Assembly: GCF_030056655.1 (NCBI RefSeq)
Contig: NZ_JASHIE010000022.1
Coordinates: 1-64,000, forward strand
Length of the DNA stretch: 64,000 bases
Direction of reading: 5' to 3'
From: Flectobacillus rivi
Lineage (GTDB): Bacteria > Bacteroidota > Bacteroidia > Cytophagales > Spirosomataceae
The notes beneath the pieces are model-generated. The model saw only the letters and a program-made list of their open reading frames with translations. It was not told the DNA's origin and made no database searches. The translations under genes and the position numbers were made by a program. Shown in pieces: positions 42,120 through 50,498 of the stretch (positions are counted from its first letter, which is position 1; the number at the start of each line of letters is the position of its first letter).

Positions 42120-42821
42120 ATGACAGGCGAACAAAATCCTGAAAAATTAGATAAAATCATTGAAGCGAGAATGAAACTCAAAGCTCGTTTTGAAGAGAAA
42201 ATGAAGGAAACTCCATCTATGGCTGATCCAAATCCGATGGGACGAGGACCAATCAATCGCCATGGAATGCCTCAAACACCCATAGGACAAACTATCACAC
42301 AAAAGTGGCCTGTGCTTGACTTGGGTTATCATCCACAAATTCCGATGGACAAGTGGCGCTTAATTATTGATGGCGAAGTAGAAAACCCTGTGGTCTTGAA
42401 ATGGGAGGACTTTTTGGCACTTCCTCAAACAGACGATATTTCTGATTTTCATTGTGTGACAACTTGGTCAAAACTAGATATGTCTTGGAGTGGCGTGCGT
42501 TTGATGGACTTGGCGGCTTTGGTGCAACCTAAAGAAACTGCCACGCATTTGATGTGTTATGGCTATGATACCTATACGACCAATATATCGTTGGAGGAGG
42601 CTCTCAAACCCGACGTGATGCTCGTACATACTGTCGAAGGAGAACCACTACCATTAGAACATGGAGGGCCTTTGCGTATGATTACCCCACAATTATATGC
42701 TTGGAAAGGGTCAAAATGGATTAAAAGAATCGAATTTTTATCTGCTAATAAGCTAGGTTTTTGGGAAGAAAGAGGATATTCAAATACAGCTTATCCTTGG
42801 CGCAATGATAGATATAGTTAA
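42120..42821 (+). CDS. Sulfite-oxidase-like molybdopterin oxidoreductase
   Basis: A 233-residue protein of the sulfite oxidase fold without signal peptide or haem domain, similar to the bacterial YuiH-type group. The molybdenum ligand is probably Cys112 in DFHCVTTWSKLDMSW. Other motifs are LDLGYHPQIPMDKWRLIIDG, WSGVRLMDL, LPLEHGGPLRMITPQLYAWKG (fold signature) and a C-terminal FWEERGYSNTAYPW. The N-terminus (1-60) is charged and not conserved in appearance. Substrate unknown. It stands alone, convergent with an FMN reductase. Confidence 0.88.
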   Translation: MTGEQNPEKLDKIIEARMKLKARFEEKMKETPSMADPNPMGRGPINRHGMPQTPIGQTITQKWPVLDLGYHPQIPMDKWRLIIDGEVENPVVLKWEDFLALPQTDDISDFHCVTTWSKLDMSWSGVRLMDLAALVQPKETATHLMCYGYDTYTTNISLEEALKPDVMLVHTVEGEPLPLEHGGPLRMITPQLYAWKGSKWIKRIEFLSANKLGFWEERGYSNTAYPWRNDRYS

Positions 42822-42870
42822 GTGCTGAGTTTGGAGTGTAGAATGCGGAGTTTTTATTAAGGTACAAATA

Positions 42871-42993
42871 CTAATTGTGTGATTTGTGATTGAGTGATTA
42901 TTTTGATTTGAATTTTACTTGTAGCGACGCAATGCTTTGCATTTAAGTACAAATTTTAAAATAATCACTCATTCACTCAACCACTCAATCGCG
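42871..42993. repeat. Composite heptad element with GACGC palindrome, copy 3
   Basis: Left arm 42871-42904 (AATTGTG TGATTTG TGATTGA GTGATTA); centre GCGACGCAATGCTTTGCATT (42923-42942); right inverted arm 42957-42993 (ATCACTC ATTCACT CAACCAC TCAATCG). It fills the gap between convergent genes and begins about 50 nt after one stop and 4 nt after the other. Confidence 0.8.
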
Positions 42994-42996
42994 ACA

Positions 42997-43587
42997 TTAT
43001 GCTTTCCCTCTATTCCAGCGCTGAGCTATTTGGATAGAATAATCTACAAAAGCTTTTACTGAATTTTCGTAAACCGTATTGTCATTGGCTAATTCGCCAT
43101 TTTCGTTGAGATTGATATGTGTCTCGTGCGATTCATAAATACGAGATGAAATCACAGAGTATTGATTCAAGAAATTGATGAGTTTACCCAACATAACCGT
43201 CATTTCAATGGCTGGTAGCTTACCGCCACGACCACTTGATACGCCAGCTAAGGCAAAGGTTTTTTCTCCAAAAAGATGTGCAAAATCTTTTCCTCCCAAC
43301 TGATTCAATAAGTTAATTAATTCTGCATCTGGAAACCAGTTGTATTCGGGCATTACTATAAAAACTAAATCTGCTTTAGCCCAAGCGCCAATTAGTTTTT
43401 CTTGAAAAGCACTCAAGCTATCTTTTTTGATAAAACCCTGACCAAAAAATGGTACATCGTAATTTTCGAAGTCAACAATTTCGATTTGGTCAAAGCCTGC
43501 TTCTTGGCTAAGAGATTTTAAGTATTTTGAAAAACGAAGAGAACTACTGTTTTTTCTGGGTGAGGTCGATAAAATCGTAATATTCAT
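42997..43587 (-). CDS. NADPH-dependent FMN reductase family protein
   Basis: A 196-residue flavodoxin-like reductase (start at 43587, MNITILSTSPRKNSSSLRFS; the ATG 18 nt upstream adds unlikely residues). The FMN-binding loop STSPRKNSS (7-15) and VIMPEYNWFPDAELINLLNQ (about 76-95) plus LAGVSSGRGGKLPAIEM (about 113-129) are family signatures. It probably reduces quinones, azo dyes or chromate-like substrates with NAD(P)H; the physiological role is unknown. Confidence 0.87.
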   Translation of the reverse strand: MNITILSTSPRKNSSSLRFSKYLKSLSQEAGFDQIEIVDFENYDVPFFGQGFIKKDSLSAFQEKLIGAWAKADLVFIVMPEYNWFPDAELINLLNQLGGKDFAHLFGEKTFALAGVSSGRGGKLPAIEMTVMLGKLINFLNQYSVISSRIYESHETHINLNENGELANDNTVYENSVKAFVDYSIQIAQRWNRGKA

Positions 43588-43802
43588 GGTTGTATGAGTT
43601 ATCAATAACCGTGGTTGTAGGTTAAATTAAAGTTGATTGTTAGATTTTTGACTATTAAGTAAGTAACTCAACTCACTAGGGATAAGTTTACAAAAGTAGT
43701 TTTTTATGAAAAATATATGTCTACTACAAAGCCTGATATAAAGACATAGATTCTTACAAATGATTTGCTATCTTGTAATCAAACACAAAAATCTATTCAA
43801 AA

Positions 43803-44231
43803 ATGAAAAATACATCTCGAAGAAATTTTATTGAAAAATCTCTCCAAGTAGCCACAGCTGGCACAGCCCTAACCGTTATGACACAAAGCAATTCTGAAGC
43901 AGCTGTACCAAAAGCACTTCCTATTTTTTCACATCACGTATTTTTTTGGTTGAAAGATAGCAAGGATAAAAAGGCTTACGACCAATTGCTTGCAGGTTTG
44001 AAAGGACTCGGTAAGATTGAGCAAATCAAACAAGCACATATCGGAAAGGCATCAATCAATGATTTTGATAAACCTGTTACGGATGCTTCCTATACATTCT
44101 CAGTACTGTTATTATTTGCTTCAAAAGAGGATGAGGAGAAATATTTAGTGCACCCGCTTCACAAAAAATTTATTGAAGATCATAAACACTTGTGGTCAAA
44201 AGTAGTGGTGTATGACTCAATAGCACTCTAG
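43803..44231 (+). CDS. Exported Dabb (stress-responsive A/B barrel) protein
   Basis: A 142-residue protein with a twin-arginine-type leader (SRRNFIEKSLQVATAGTALT) and a single Dabb domain (about 42-140: FSHHVFFWLKDSKDKKAYDQ, SYTFSVLLLFASKEDEEKYL, HPLHKKFIEDH). Dabb domains are small dimeric alpha-beta barrels found in stress proteins and some cyclases. No catalytic role can be read. It has its own terminator and no operon partner. Confidence 0.85.
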   Translation: MKNTSRRNFIEKSLQVATAGTALTVMTQSNSEAAVPKALPIFSHHVFFWLKDSKDKKAYDQLLAGLKGLGKIEQIKQAHIGKASINDFDKPVTDASYTFSVLLLFASKEDEEKYLVHPLHKKFIEDHKHLWSKVVVYDSIAL

Positions 44232-44285
44232 TTTGAGGAAATAGCCACAAGGTGTGGTTATGCTAAAAATAGAAATATTTAGACT

Positions 44286-44320
44286 TGCCGATTGTGATAA
44301 ATCTACACAATCGGCATTTT
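44286..44320 (+). terminator. Rho-independent terminator of the Dabb gene
   Basis: Perfect 11-bp stem TGCCGATTGTG / CACAATCGGCA with a 9-nt loop and a T run. Confidence 0.85.
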
Positions 44321-44446
44321 AATGCTGATTATGAAAGCAGAGGTTTAGTTTTTAAGTTATTTTAAAAAGTAAAGATAATTTTTGCCAGAAAAAGTAGTAG
44401 TTTTAAGCTAAAGTTGTCTATTCTCTTTTTTAAAAAGTACTAAACT

Positions 44447-45880
44447 ATGTCTAATTCCTCAACGCAAAGTAATCAGTCTGCGCTCTACACGCTGGTAACA
44501 GTGTGGTTCTTTTGGAGTTTTGTAGCTGCTTCAAACGGTATTCTTATCCCACTATTCAAAGACAAATTCGAATTGCAACAATGGCAAGCTCAATTAGTAG
44601 ACTTTGCCTTTTACGCTGCTTATTTCGTAGGTTCTATCCTCTATTTTGTGGTTTCTGGCATCATTAAAGGTGATGTGCTTAACAGAATTGGATACAAAAA
44701 TGGTATCATTTATGGCTTGATTATTTCGGCTGTAGGTACAATTTTGTTTTATCCAGCTGCCGAACTAAAATCATTTCCAATTCTACTTTCAGCACTATTT
44801 ATTGTAGGCTTAGGCTTTTCATTACAACAGACCGCTACCCAGCCATTTATGATTGCTTTGGGTGACCCTGCCACAGGTGCACAACGTATCAACTTAGGAG
44901 GTGCTGTTAATAACCTTGGTGGTACCATTGGGCCAGCTTTGATTAGCTATGCTATCTTTGGTTCGATTTCGGCTGACGCTGCCAAAAATGCTTCGATTGA
45001 TTCGGTAAAAGCTCCTTACTTGATATTAGGAGTTGTATTTGCCTTATTTGCAGTATTTTTCAAACTTTCAAAACTTCCACGTATCACCAATGACGAAGAC
45101 GTAGAAATTGGAACGGGTGCCTTGAAATATCCACAATTGTTGTTGGGTATGTCGGCTATCTTCGTATACGTAGGCGTTGAGGTGACTATTGGTAGTAACT
45201 TGGGTGAATATTTGAAAGTAACCGAAAACTTAGAGTCTTCACAAATTGCTAAATACGTATCTCTTTTCTGGGGAAGTATGATGGTAGGTCGCTGGACTGC
45301 TTCAATCGGAAACTTTAATTTTAGCCAAAGCACTCAAACGATTCTAAAAGTAATCGTTCCGTTCGTCGCATTTGCCATAGTGTTAGGAGTAAATGCCTTG
45401 GGTGGTAGTGCTGTTCAAGACTTATTACCTTATGGTTTTTGTGTTGTTATGATGATTGCTGCATTCTTTGCTAGTCAAGAAAAACCAGTAAAAACTTTGT
45501 TGATTTACACAGCTTGTGGCGCAGTAACATCGTTATTAGGTGTAATTTTTACAGGAAAAATTGCTTTGTTCTTATTGATTAGCGGAGGTTTATTCTGTTC
45601 TGTATTGTGGCCTTCGATTTTCTCATTGGGCACTGCTGGTTTGGGTAAATACACTAACCAAGGTGCAGCCTTCTTGATTATGATGATTTTGGGTGGTGCT
45701 GTTATTCCAGTTGTTCAAGGTATTCTAGCAGATAGCATTGGTATCCAGTTATCATATTTGTTGGCGGTAGCTTGTTTTGGTTACTTATTCTTCTTTGGTA
45801 TTCGTGTTCAAGCCGTATTGCGCAAACAGAATATCGACTTTGATAAAGAAGTAGTTAAAAACACAGGTAAAGGACACTAG
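44447..45880 (+). CDS. FucP-family sugar:proton symporter (MFS)
   Basis: A 477-residue MFS protein with 12 predicted helices. The first helices (FFWSFVAASNGILIPLFKDKF, FYAAYFVGSILYFV) and GLGFSLQQTATQPFMIALGD, NLGGAVNNLGGTIGPALI place it in the FHS/FucP family of fucose, glucose and galactose transporters. The substrate is not deducible from the sequence. There is no sugar kinase or isomerase next to it. It is followed directly by a heptad element rather than a simple terminator. Confidence 0.9.
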   Translation: MSNSSTQSNQSALYTLVTVWFFWSFVAASNGILIPLFKDKFELQQWQAQLVDFAFYAAYFVGSILYFVVSGIIKGDVLNRIGYKNGIIYGLIISAVGTILFYPAAELKSFPILLSALFIVGLGFSLQQTATQPFMIALGDPATGAQRINLGGAVNNLGGTIGPALISYAIFGSISADAAKNASIDSVKAPYLILGVVFALFAVFFKLSKLPRITNDEDVEIGTGALKYPQLLLGMSAIFVYVGVEVTIGSNLGEYLKVTENLESSQIAKYVSLFWGSMMVGRWTASIGNFNFSQSTQTILKVIVPFVAFAIVLGVNALGGSAVQDLLPYGFCVVMMIAAFFASQEKPVKTLLIYTACGAVTSLLGVIFTGKIALFLLISGGLFCSVLWPSIFSLGTAGLGKYTNQGAAFLIMMILGGAVIPVVQGILADSIGIQLSYLLAVACFGYLFFFGIRVQAVLRKQNIDFDKEVVKNTGKGH

Positions 45881-45891
45881 GTATTAATGTA

Positions 45892-45966
45892 GAATTATGA
45901 GTTGTGAATTGTGAATGTAAAATTTTAATTATCAATATCTTATATTTAAAATTGATTAAATATAAT
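45892..45966 (+). repeat. GAATTGT-type heptad element with conserved tail, copy 2
   Basis: AGAATTA TGAGTTG TGAATTG TGAATGT is followed by the same tail as 8184-8260 (TTTAATTATCAATATCTTA). It begins 11 nt after the transporter stop. Confidence 0.75.
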
Positions 45967-46041
45967 TTTGCGAGATAACTTGGTTTTAAACAGAAGTGTT
46001 ACATAGAATTATATTTATTAACTCATCGCCAAATCTTCCTC

Positions 46042-46827
46042 ATGATGTTGAATTATCATAAAATAGGAAATGGCCCTAAAATCCTGCTCGCATTCCACGG
46101 AATCGGGCAGGATTTTTCGTGTTTCATGACCTTTGCTCAAACTTTTGCAGATAGATATACAACCTATCTTTTCGACCTGCCTTTTCATGGAAGCAATATC
46201 CATCAAACGCCGTTTATGGTGACAAAGCAGCTATGGAAAGATAGTCTAGTTCAATTTTTTGAAAATGAAAATATTCAAGAATTTGATGTAATAGGTTTTA
46301 GCATAGGGGGGCGTTTTGTGCTAGCTACTTTTGAAGCATTTGCTGAAAAAATAAATCAAGTACTGCTTTTAGCACCAGATGGTATAAAAGTAAATCCTTT
46401 GTATCGACTGGCTACAGGAAGTAAATTGGGAAGATGGGGCTTTAGACGAGTCATTGCACATCAGCCAACTTTTTTGAAAATGGGTAATTCTCTTCAAAAA
46501 TTGGGAATAGTATCTAAAAGTACGGTTCGTATGGCCGATTTTATGTTAGGTACGCCACTCAAACAAAAGCAAATTTACCATGCTTGGGTAGGATTTAAAG
46601 AGCTACAATTTGACATCCCTAAGTTGATACAACTTGCACAAAGGTTTCAGACCAAGTTTAGCTTTTTTGTAGGAAAGTATGATCAACTACTTCCTCCTCA
46701 ACAAATTTTACCCTTAAGTAAATATCTACAGAAACAACAAACTATTTTGCTTGATACAGGCCATACCAAATTGGTTGACAAGGTTGTAGCCTATTTAAAG
46801 AAAGAAGGTTTTTCTTCAAAAAACTGA
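46042..46827 (+). CDS. Alpha/beta hydrolase
   Basis: A 261-residue alpha/beta-hydrolase fold protein. The oxyanion region is LLAFHGIGQDF (15-25), the nucleophile elbow GFSIGG (Ser87), the acid in VGKYDQLLPP (Asp about 215) and the His in DTGHTKLVD (about 240). It has no signal peptide. The type III polyketide synthase gene follows 100 nt later, same strand, so it may process the PKS product or free an acyl chain; this is inference from position only. Confidence 0.85.
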   Translation: MMLNYHKIGNGPKILLAFHGIGQDFSCFMTFAQTFADRYTTYLFDLPFHGSNIHQTPFMVTKQLWKDSLVQFFENENIQEFDVIGFSIGGRFVLATFEAFAEKINQVLLLAPDGIKVNPLYRLATGSKLGRWGFRRVIAHQPTFLKMGNSLQKLGIVSKSTVRMADFMLGTPLKQKQIYHAWVGFKELQFDIPKLIQLAQRFQTKFSFFVGKYDQLLPPQQILPLSKYLQKQQTILLDTGHTKLVDKVVAYLKKEGFSSKN

Positions 46828-46928
46828 ACAATTGTGTTGATATAATCGTATATAGAATGATTAAGTAACTATACCCAATAAGTCTACTTTAATCTACAAA
46901 GGTAATTCACACATTATACCGAAAATCT

Positions 46929-48011
46929 ATGAGCTATATTACTGCTATCGGAACAGCAGTTCCTTCTAATCGTTTTGCACAACTCGAAATCGCTGATTTC
47001 ATGGCACGGTCATTAGAGTTGGACGAAATAGAAAAGCATAAGCTCATAGCGCTTTATAGAAGTACCAAAATCCAATATCGCCACTCTGTTTTACCAGATT
47101 ATGGCCTTCCTGTTGAAGCTTATCAATTTTATCCTCATGCTCAAAATTTAGAACCATTCCCTTCGGTTGCCCAGCGAATGCAGGTATATAAGCAAACTGC
47201 TCTGCCACTTTGTGTGGAGGCTACGAAAGGCTTATCTCTTGAGGGGATTACTCACCTAATCACAGTAAGTTGTACAGGTATGTATGCACCTGGGTTAGAT
47301 ATTGAGTTAGTACAAGCCTTGGGGTTGCCAACCTATACGAAAAGAACTGCCATTAATTTTATGGGTTGTTATGGCGCTTTTAATGGCTTGAAAGTCGCTA
47401 ATGATATATGTCTAGCCAATCCTGATGCCAAAGTTTTATTAGTTAGTGTCGAGCTGTGTACGCTTCATTTTCAGAAGAAAAAAGATTTAGATTTTTTACT
47501 TTCCAATGCACTATTCTCTGATGGAGCAGCAGCCGTGATTATTGAACCTAAGGCTCCTCATGAAAAGGTTTTGAAATTAGAATCTTTTTATTGTGACTTA
47601 TTCACTGAAGGACAGTCAGATATGGCGTGGCACATTGCTGATTTTGGTTTTGAAATGACCTTAACTTCTTATGTTCCTCAATTAATAAAAAATGGTATCA
47701 ATCAGTTAGTAGAGAGCCTTCTCGAAGCGAACGGCACCCGTCGGGATGAAATACAATATTATGCTATTCATCCAGGGGGAAGAGCAATCTTGGAGTCCGT
47801 AGAGCTAGCGTTAGGGATAAGTTCATTGGATAATCAATATGCTTATGAGGTCTTACGGGATTATGGTAATATGTCTTCCACCACAATCCTCTTTGTGTTA
47901 AATAAGATTTTAGGGCAGGTAAATGAAGAAAATAAAGGCTGTAGAATTTTAAGTTGTGCTTTTGGTCCAGGATTGACAGTAGAGTCTTTAATAGCAAAAA
48001 TGGGCGTTTAG
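46929..48011 (+). CDS. Type III polyketide synthase (chalcone/stilbene synthase-like)
   Basis: A 360-residue thiolase-fold enzyme that extends an acyl-CoA starter with malonyl-CoA units. The catalytic triad is visible: Cys115 in SCTGMYAPG, His281 in AIHPGGRAI and Asn314 in DYGNMSSTTI. N- and C-terminal halves are complete and CAFGPGLTVE is present near the end. Bacterial members make alkylresorcinols, alkylpyrones or tetrahydroxynaphthalene. The usual methyltransferase and flavin oxidase partners are absent here; the next 660 nt have no gene. Confidence 0.92.
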   Translation: MSYITAIGTAVPSNRFAQLEIADFMARSLELDEIEKHKLIALYRSTKIQYRHSVLPDYGLPVEAYQFYPHAQNLEPFPSVAQRMQVYKQTALPLCVEATKGLSLEGITHLITVSCTGMYAPGLDIELVQALGLPTYTKRTAINFMGCYGAFNGLKVANDICLANPDAKVLLVSVELCTLHFQKKKDLDFLLSNALFSDGAAAVIIEPKAPHEKVLKLESFYCDLFTEGQSDMAWHIADFGFEMTLTSYVPQLIKNGINQLVESLLEANGTRRDEIQYYAIHPGGRAILESVELALGISSLDNQYAYEVLRDYGNMSSTTILFVLNKILGQVNEENKGCRILSCAFGPGLTVESLIAKMGV

Positions 48012-48453
48012 ATATGTTTTTCATCGATTATAAAACATTCATATCTTAACTTCATCTAGTAACCAAAAAAGATTAGTTTTGCTATAGATTCATAGATTCC
48101 TATGAGTCTATTTAGGAGCTCAATTATAACATTTGTCTTTTTCAATTACCGCCCCTCTTTATAAGACAACCGCCGTCGAAATATATTGAATATCCTACTA
48201 TGAATCATCTATGCAACTCTGATGAGAGTTATTGATGTGCTAATAAGTAGTTTAATTATTGAACGCAGGCAGGGGTTGTTTTTCCCAAGCTGACTTTCTT
48301 GAAACTTTCGACATTTAGCTTATAGCTAATATGTTTATTTCATGGGCTAGTTAAGTAGTTTACTGTCCATATCTAAGTTGATGTCATTATTTCATTCATC
48401 TTACGATTAAAGAGCCTTTACCAATTCGTCCTAAGTAGTTTATTAATCTAATG

Positions 48454-48553
48454 TGCATAACTTGTTATTCAAGCTATAACCTAGTCAAAGGTTTAAAAGT
48501 AAAACAGTTTGTCTTTTAAGACTTCTTAGACTTTGCAAATAACAAGTTATGCA
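48454..48553. mobile_element. Short inverted-repeat (MITE-like) element
   Basis: Perfect 16-bp ends TGCATAACTTGTTATT (48454-48469) and its inverse (48538-48553) surround a ~68-nt core that can itself fold. No coding content. No target duplication was established and no second copy is seen in the window. Confidence 0.5.
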
Positions 48554-48641
48554 TATTATTTAGTGAGTTCTTCTGCATTCTCCCCACAACAAATATCACG
48601 GATTCCTAATACGACAGGTCTTTACCAATCAAAAAAATCCT

Positions 48642-48649
48642 TACCTTTG
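48642..48649 (+). promoter_or_regulatory. -7 element of the PSD-type gene
   Basis: TACCTTTG, 28 nt before the ATG. A -33 partner is weak (TTTA about 20 nt upstream). Confidence 0.5.
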
Positions 48650-48677
48650 TAGAAACCATATTTCCCTAAAGCAAAGT

Positions 48678-49337
48678 ATGACAATTCACAAAGAAGGTAC
48701 AGGTACCATTTTGGTAACAGTTGTTTTTTTAGCTGTACTGAATTCAGCTGTTTATTATTTCTTTCCAGACAATGATCTAATTCGTAAGATTGCGGTAGTT
48801 TTTAGCGTCTTATTTTCAATCATTATCTTACAGTTTTTTAGAGTTCCTAAAAGAGTAACTGTAAAGAATCCAAAGCATATCATCGCTCCAGCCGATGGGA
48901 AGGTTGTGGTAATTGAAGAAGTAGAAGAACCTGAATACTTCAAAGGTCGTCGTCGCCAGATTTCGATTTTCATGTCTCCAGTGAATGTGCATATCAATTT
49001 TAACCCACTTTCAGGGATTGTTTCTTTCTTTAAATATCATCCTGGAAAATATTTGGTAGCTTGGCATCCAAAAGCAAGTACTGAAAATGAACGCACCACT
49101 ATTGTTGTTCGTCATGAAAGTGGCACAGAGGTAATGTTCCGTCAGATTGCAGGTGCTTTAGCAAGACGTATTTGTTGGTATGTAGAAGAAGGAAAGCAAG
49201 TAGAACAAGGTTCTGAATTCGGTTTTATTAAATTTGGTTCACGTGTTGATATCTTTTTGCCTTTAGATGCAAAGGTATTAGTCAATCTTGATGACCGTCC
49301 GGTAGGAGGAGAAACAGTAATTGCTGAATTAGCTTAA
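48678..49337 (+). CDS. psd: Phosphatidylserine decarboxylase family protein
   Basis: A 219-residue short-form PSD that converts phosphatidylserine to phosphatidylethanolamine. Two N-terminal helices (about 10-55) anchor it in the inner membrane. The conserved APADGKVVVIEEV (about 71-83), SIFMSPVNVHINFNPLSGIV and CWYVEEGKQVEQGSEFGFI precede the processing site FGSRVD, where Ser188 would become the pyruvoyl group. The short-form family has GSxV at this place, so the enzyme should self-process. It has its own promoter and terminator. Confidence 0.9.
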   Translation: MTIHKEGTGTILVTVVFLAVLNSAVYYFFPDNDLIRKIAVVFSVLFSIIILQFFRVPKRVTVKNPKHIIAPADGKVVVIEEVEEPEYFKGRRRQISIFMSPVNVHINFNPLSGIVSFFKYHPGKYLVAWHPKASTENERTTIVVRHESGTEVMFRQIAGALARRICWYVEEGKQVEQGSEFGFIKFGSRVDIFLPLDAKVLVNLDDRPVGGETVIAELA

Positions 49338-49356
49338 TAATCAGAAATTTATATAT

Positions 49357-49393
49357 AAAAAAGCCTTTGCAATAGATTTGCAAAGGCTTTTTT
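49357..49393 (+). terminator. Rho-independent terminator of the PSD gene
   Basis: Perfect 16-bp stem AAAAAAGCCTTTGCAA / TTGCAAAGGCTTTTTT with a 5-nt loop. Confidence 0.9.
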
Positions 49394-49480
49394 ATTGTGT
49401 TATAAATATTTTATTGGATTTCTACGTTATGTAGTTTGTGAATTTAATAATAAAAAATTGTAAAATTTTAACAAAATTAA

Positions 49481-49512
49481 TTTGTATGCTTTGCTAAAAG
49501 AAATTACCTTTA
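49481..49512 (+). promoter_or_regulatory. Promoter of the 61-residue protein gene
   Basis: TTTG (49481-49484), a 20-nt spacer, then TACCTTTA (49505-49512), one base off TAnnTTTG. The ATG follows 71 nt later. Confidence 0.55.
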
Positions 49513-49583
49513 TATCACTTAAATCAAAAATTAACCACTTAAAGTACAATAAAATCGTTTACAACCATTAAAATCTAAAAGTT

Positions 49584-49769
49584 ATGAAAAAGGTAAATCA
49601 ATTTATGCTTCTACAATGGCTTGTGTTTTTACCATTAATACTTCCATTGAGTATCGCATCCGGAATTTTGCAAGGAGTCAAACAAGCAGTGTCAAGTCTG
49701 ATACTACAAATTTGGTCCGATGTGTCGTCACCGATTATTCATGAAGAAAACCCAGATTTTTTTGCTTAA
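49584..49769 (+). CDS. Small hydrophobic protein, 61 residues
   Basis: The ORF starts MKKVNQFMLLQWLVFLPLIL and has one hydrophobic segment (about 8-28), then an amphipathic tail ending PIIHEENPDFFA. It is preceded by a plausible Bacteroidota promoter (49481-49512). Its last 35 nt overlap the 3' end of the convergent RluA gene. I know no family. It may be a membrane peptide or a signal-peptide-bearing small protein; a spurious ORF is also possible. Confidence 0.5.
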   Translation: MKKVNQFMLLQWLVFLPLILPLSIASGILQGVKQAVSSLILQIWSDVSSPIIHEENPDFFA

Positions 49770-50460
49770 TATCCTCAGGGTCTAATTCTAAGAACTCTTC
49801 CCAGAATGGAATCGGAGGCACAGCAGCCTTACAAATAATAGGCTCTTTTTTGATAGGATGGGTAAAATAGAGACGACGTGCATGTAAGTTAATACTGCCA
49901 TCAGCGTTTGGTCTATCGTAACCATATTTAAGGTCACCCCTGATTGGGCACCCCATGCTTGCTAGTTGTACTCGAATTTGATGTGGACGTCCTGAGATAG
50001 GCTCAACTTCAAGCAAATAATGTTTATTAATCGTACCTAAAACTTTATAATATAGTTCAGCTTTTTGAGAACCATTGACTTCGGTATCGTGAGCTGTTAC
50101 AACATTACGCTTTTCATCTTTAACCAGCCAGTGAGTAAGTTTGCCTTTCTCATTGGCTGGTTTTTTTCTTACTACAGCCCAATAGGTCTTTTGAATTTCA
50201 CGTTTACGGAAAACTTCCATCATACGCTCCAAACCTTTTGAGGTACGTGCAAAAATAACCAATCCACTTACAGGACGGTCTAGTCTATGAACTGGATGTA
50301 AGAAAACATCACCAGGTTTATCATATTTCTTTTTGATATATTCTTTTACAGCATCTGTAAGTGTACGGTCGCCAGTAGAGTCTCCTTGTACGAGAATCCC
50401 AGCTCTTTTGCTTACAATGATGATATGATTATCCTCGTAAACTACATGGAAATCTTTCAT
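49735..50460 (-). CDS. RluA-family pseudouridine synthase
   Basis: A 241-residue RNA-modifying enzyme. The catalytic motif HPVHRLDRPVSGLVIFARTS has Asp61 in HRLDRPVSG, the RluA signature. Further motifs are SGRPHQIRVQLASMGCPIRGD (about 160-180) and LHARRLYFTHP. No S4 domain is present, so it belongs to the short members of the family. Target uridines are unknown. It follows panB on the same strand (38 nt), so they are probably co-transcribed. Confidence 0.92.
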   Translation of the reverse strand: MKDFHVVYEDNHIIIVSKRAGILVQGDSTGDRTLTDAVKEYIKKKYDKPGDVFLHPVHRLDRPVSGLVIFARTSKGLERMMEVFRKREIQKTYWAVVRKKPANEKGKLTHWLVKDEKRNVVTAHDTEVNGSQKAELYYKVLGTINKHYLLEVEPISGRPHQIRVQLASMGCPIRGDLKYGYDRPNADGSINLHARRLYFTHPIKKEPIICKAAVPPIPFWEEFLELDPEDIKQKNLGFLHE

Positions 50461-50498
50461 AATAATAATTGATTAATAGGAGCGTTAGCTCCTGAAGA

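Larger units (their letters stand above)
48012..48677. other. Gene-poor gap after the PKS gene
   Basis: Contains a 100-bp inverted-repeat element (48454-48553), a 25-nt stretch (about 48588-48612) resembling 53850-53874, and the PSD-gene -7 element. No open frame of note. A decayed downstream PKS-cluster gene is possible but no homology was recognised. Confidence 0.5.
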
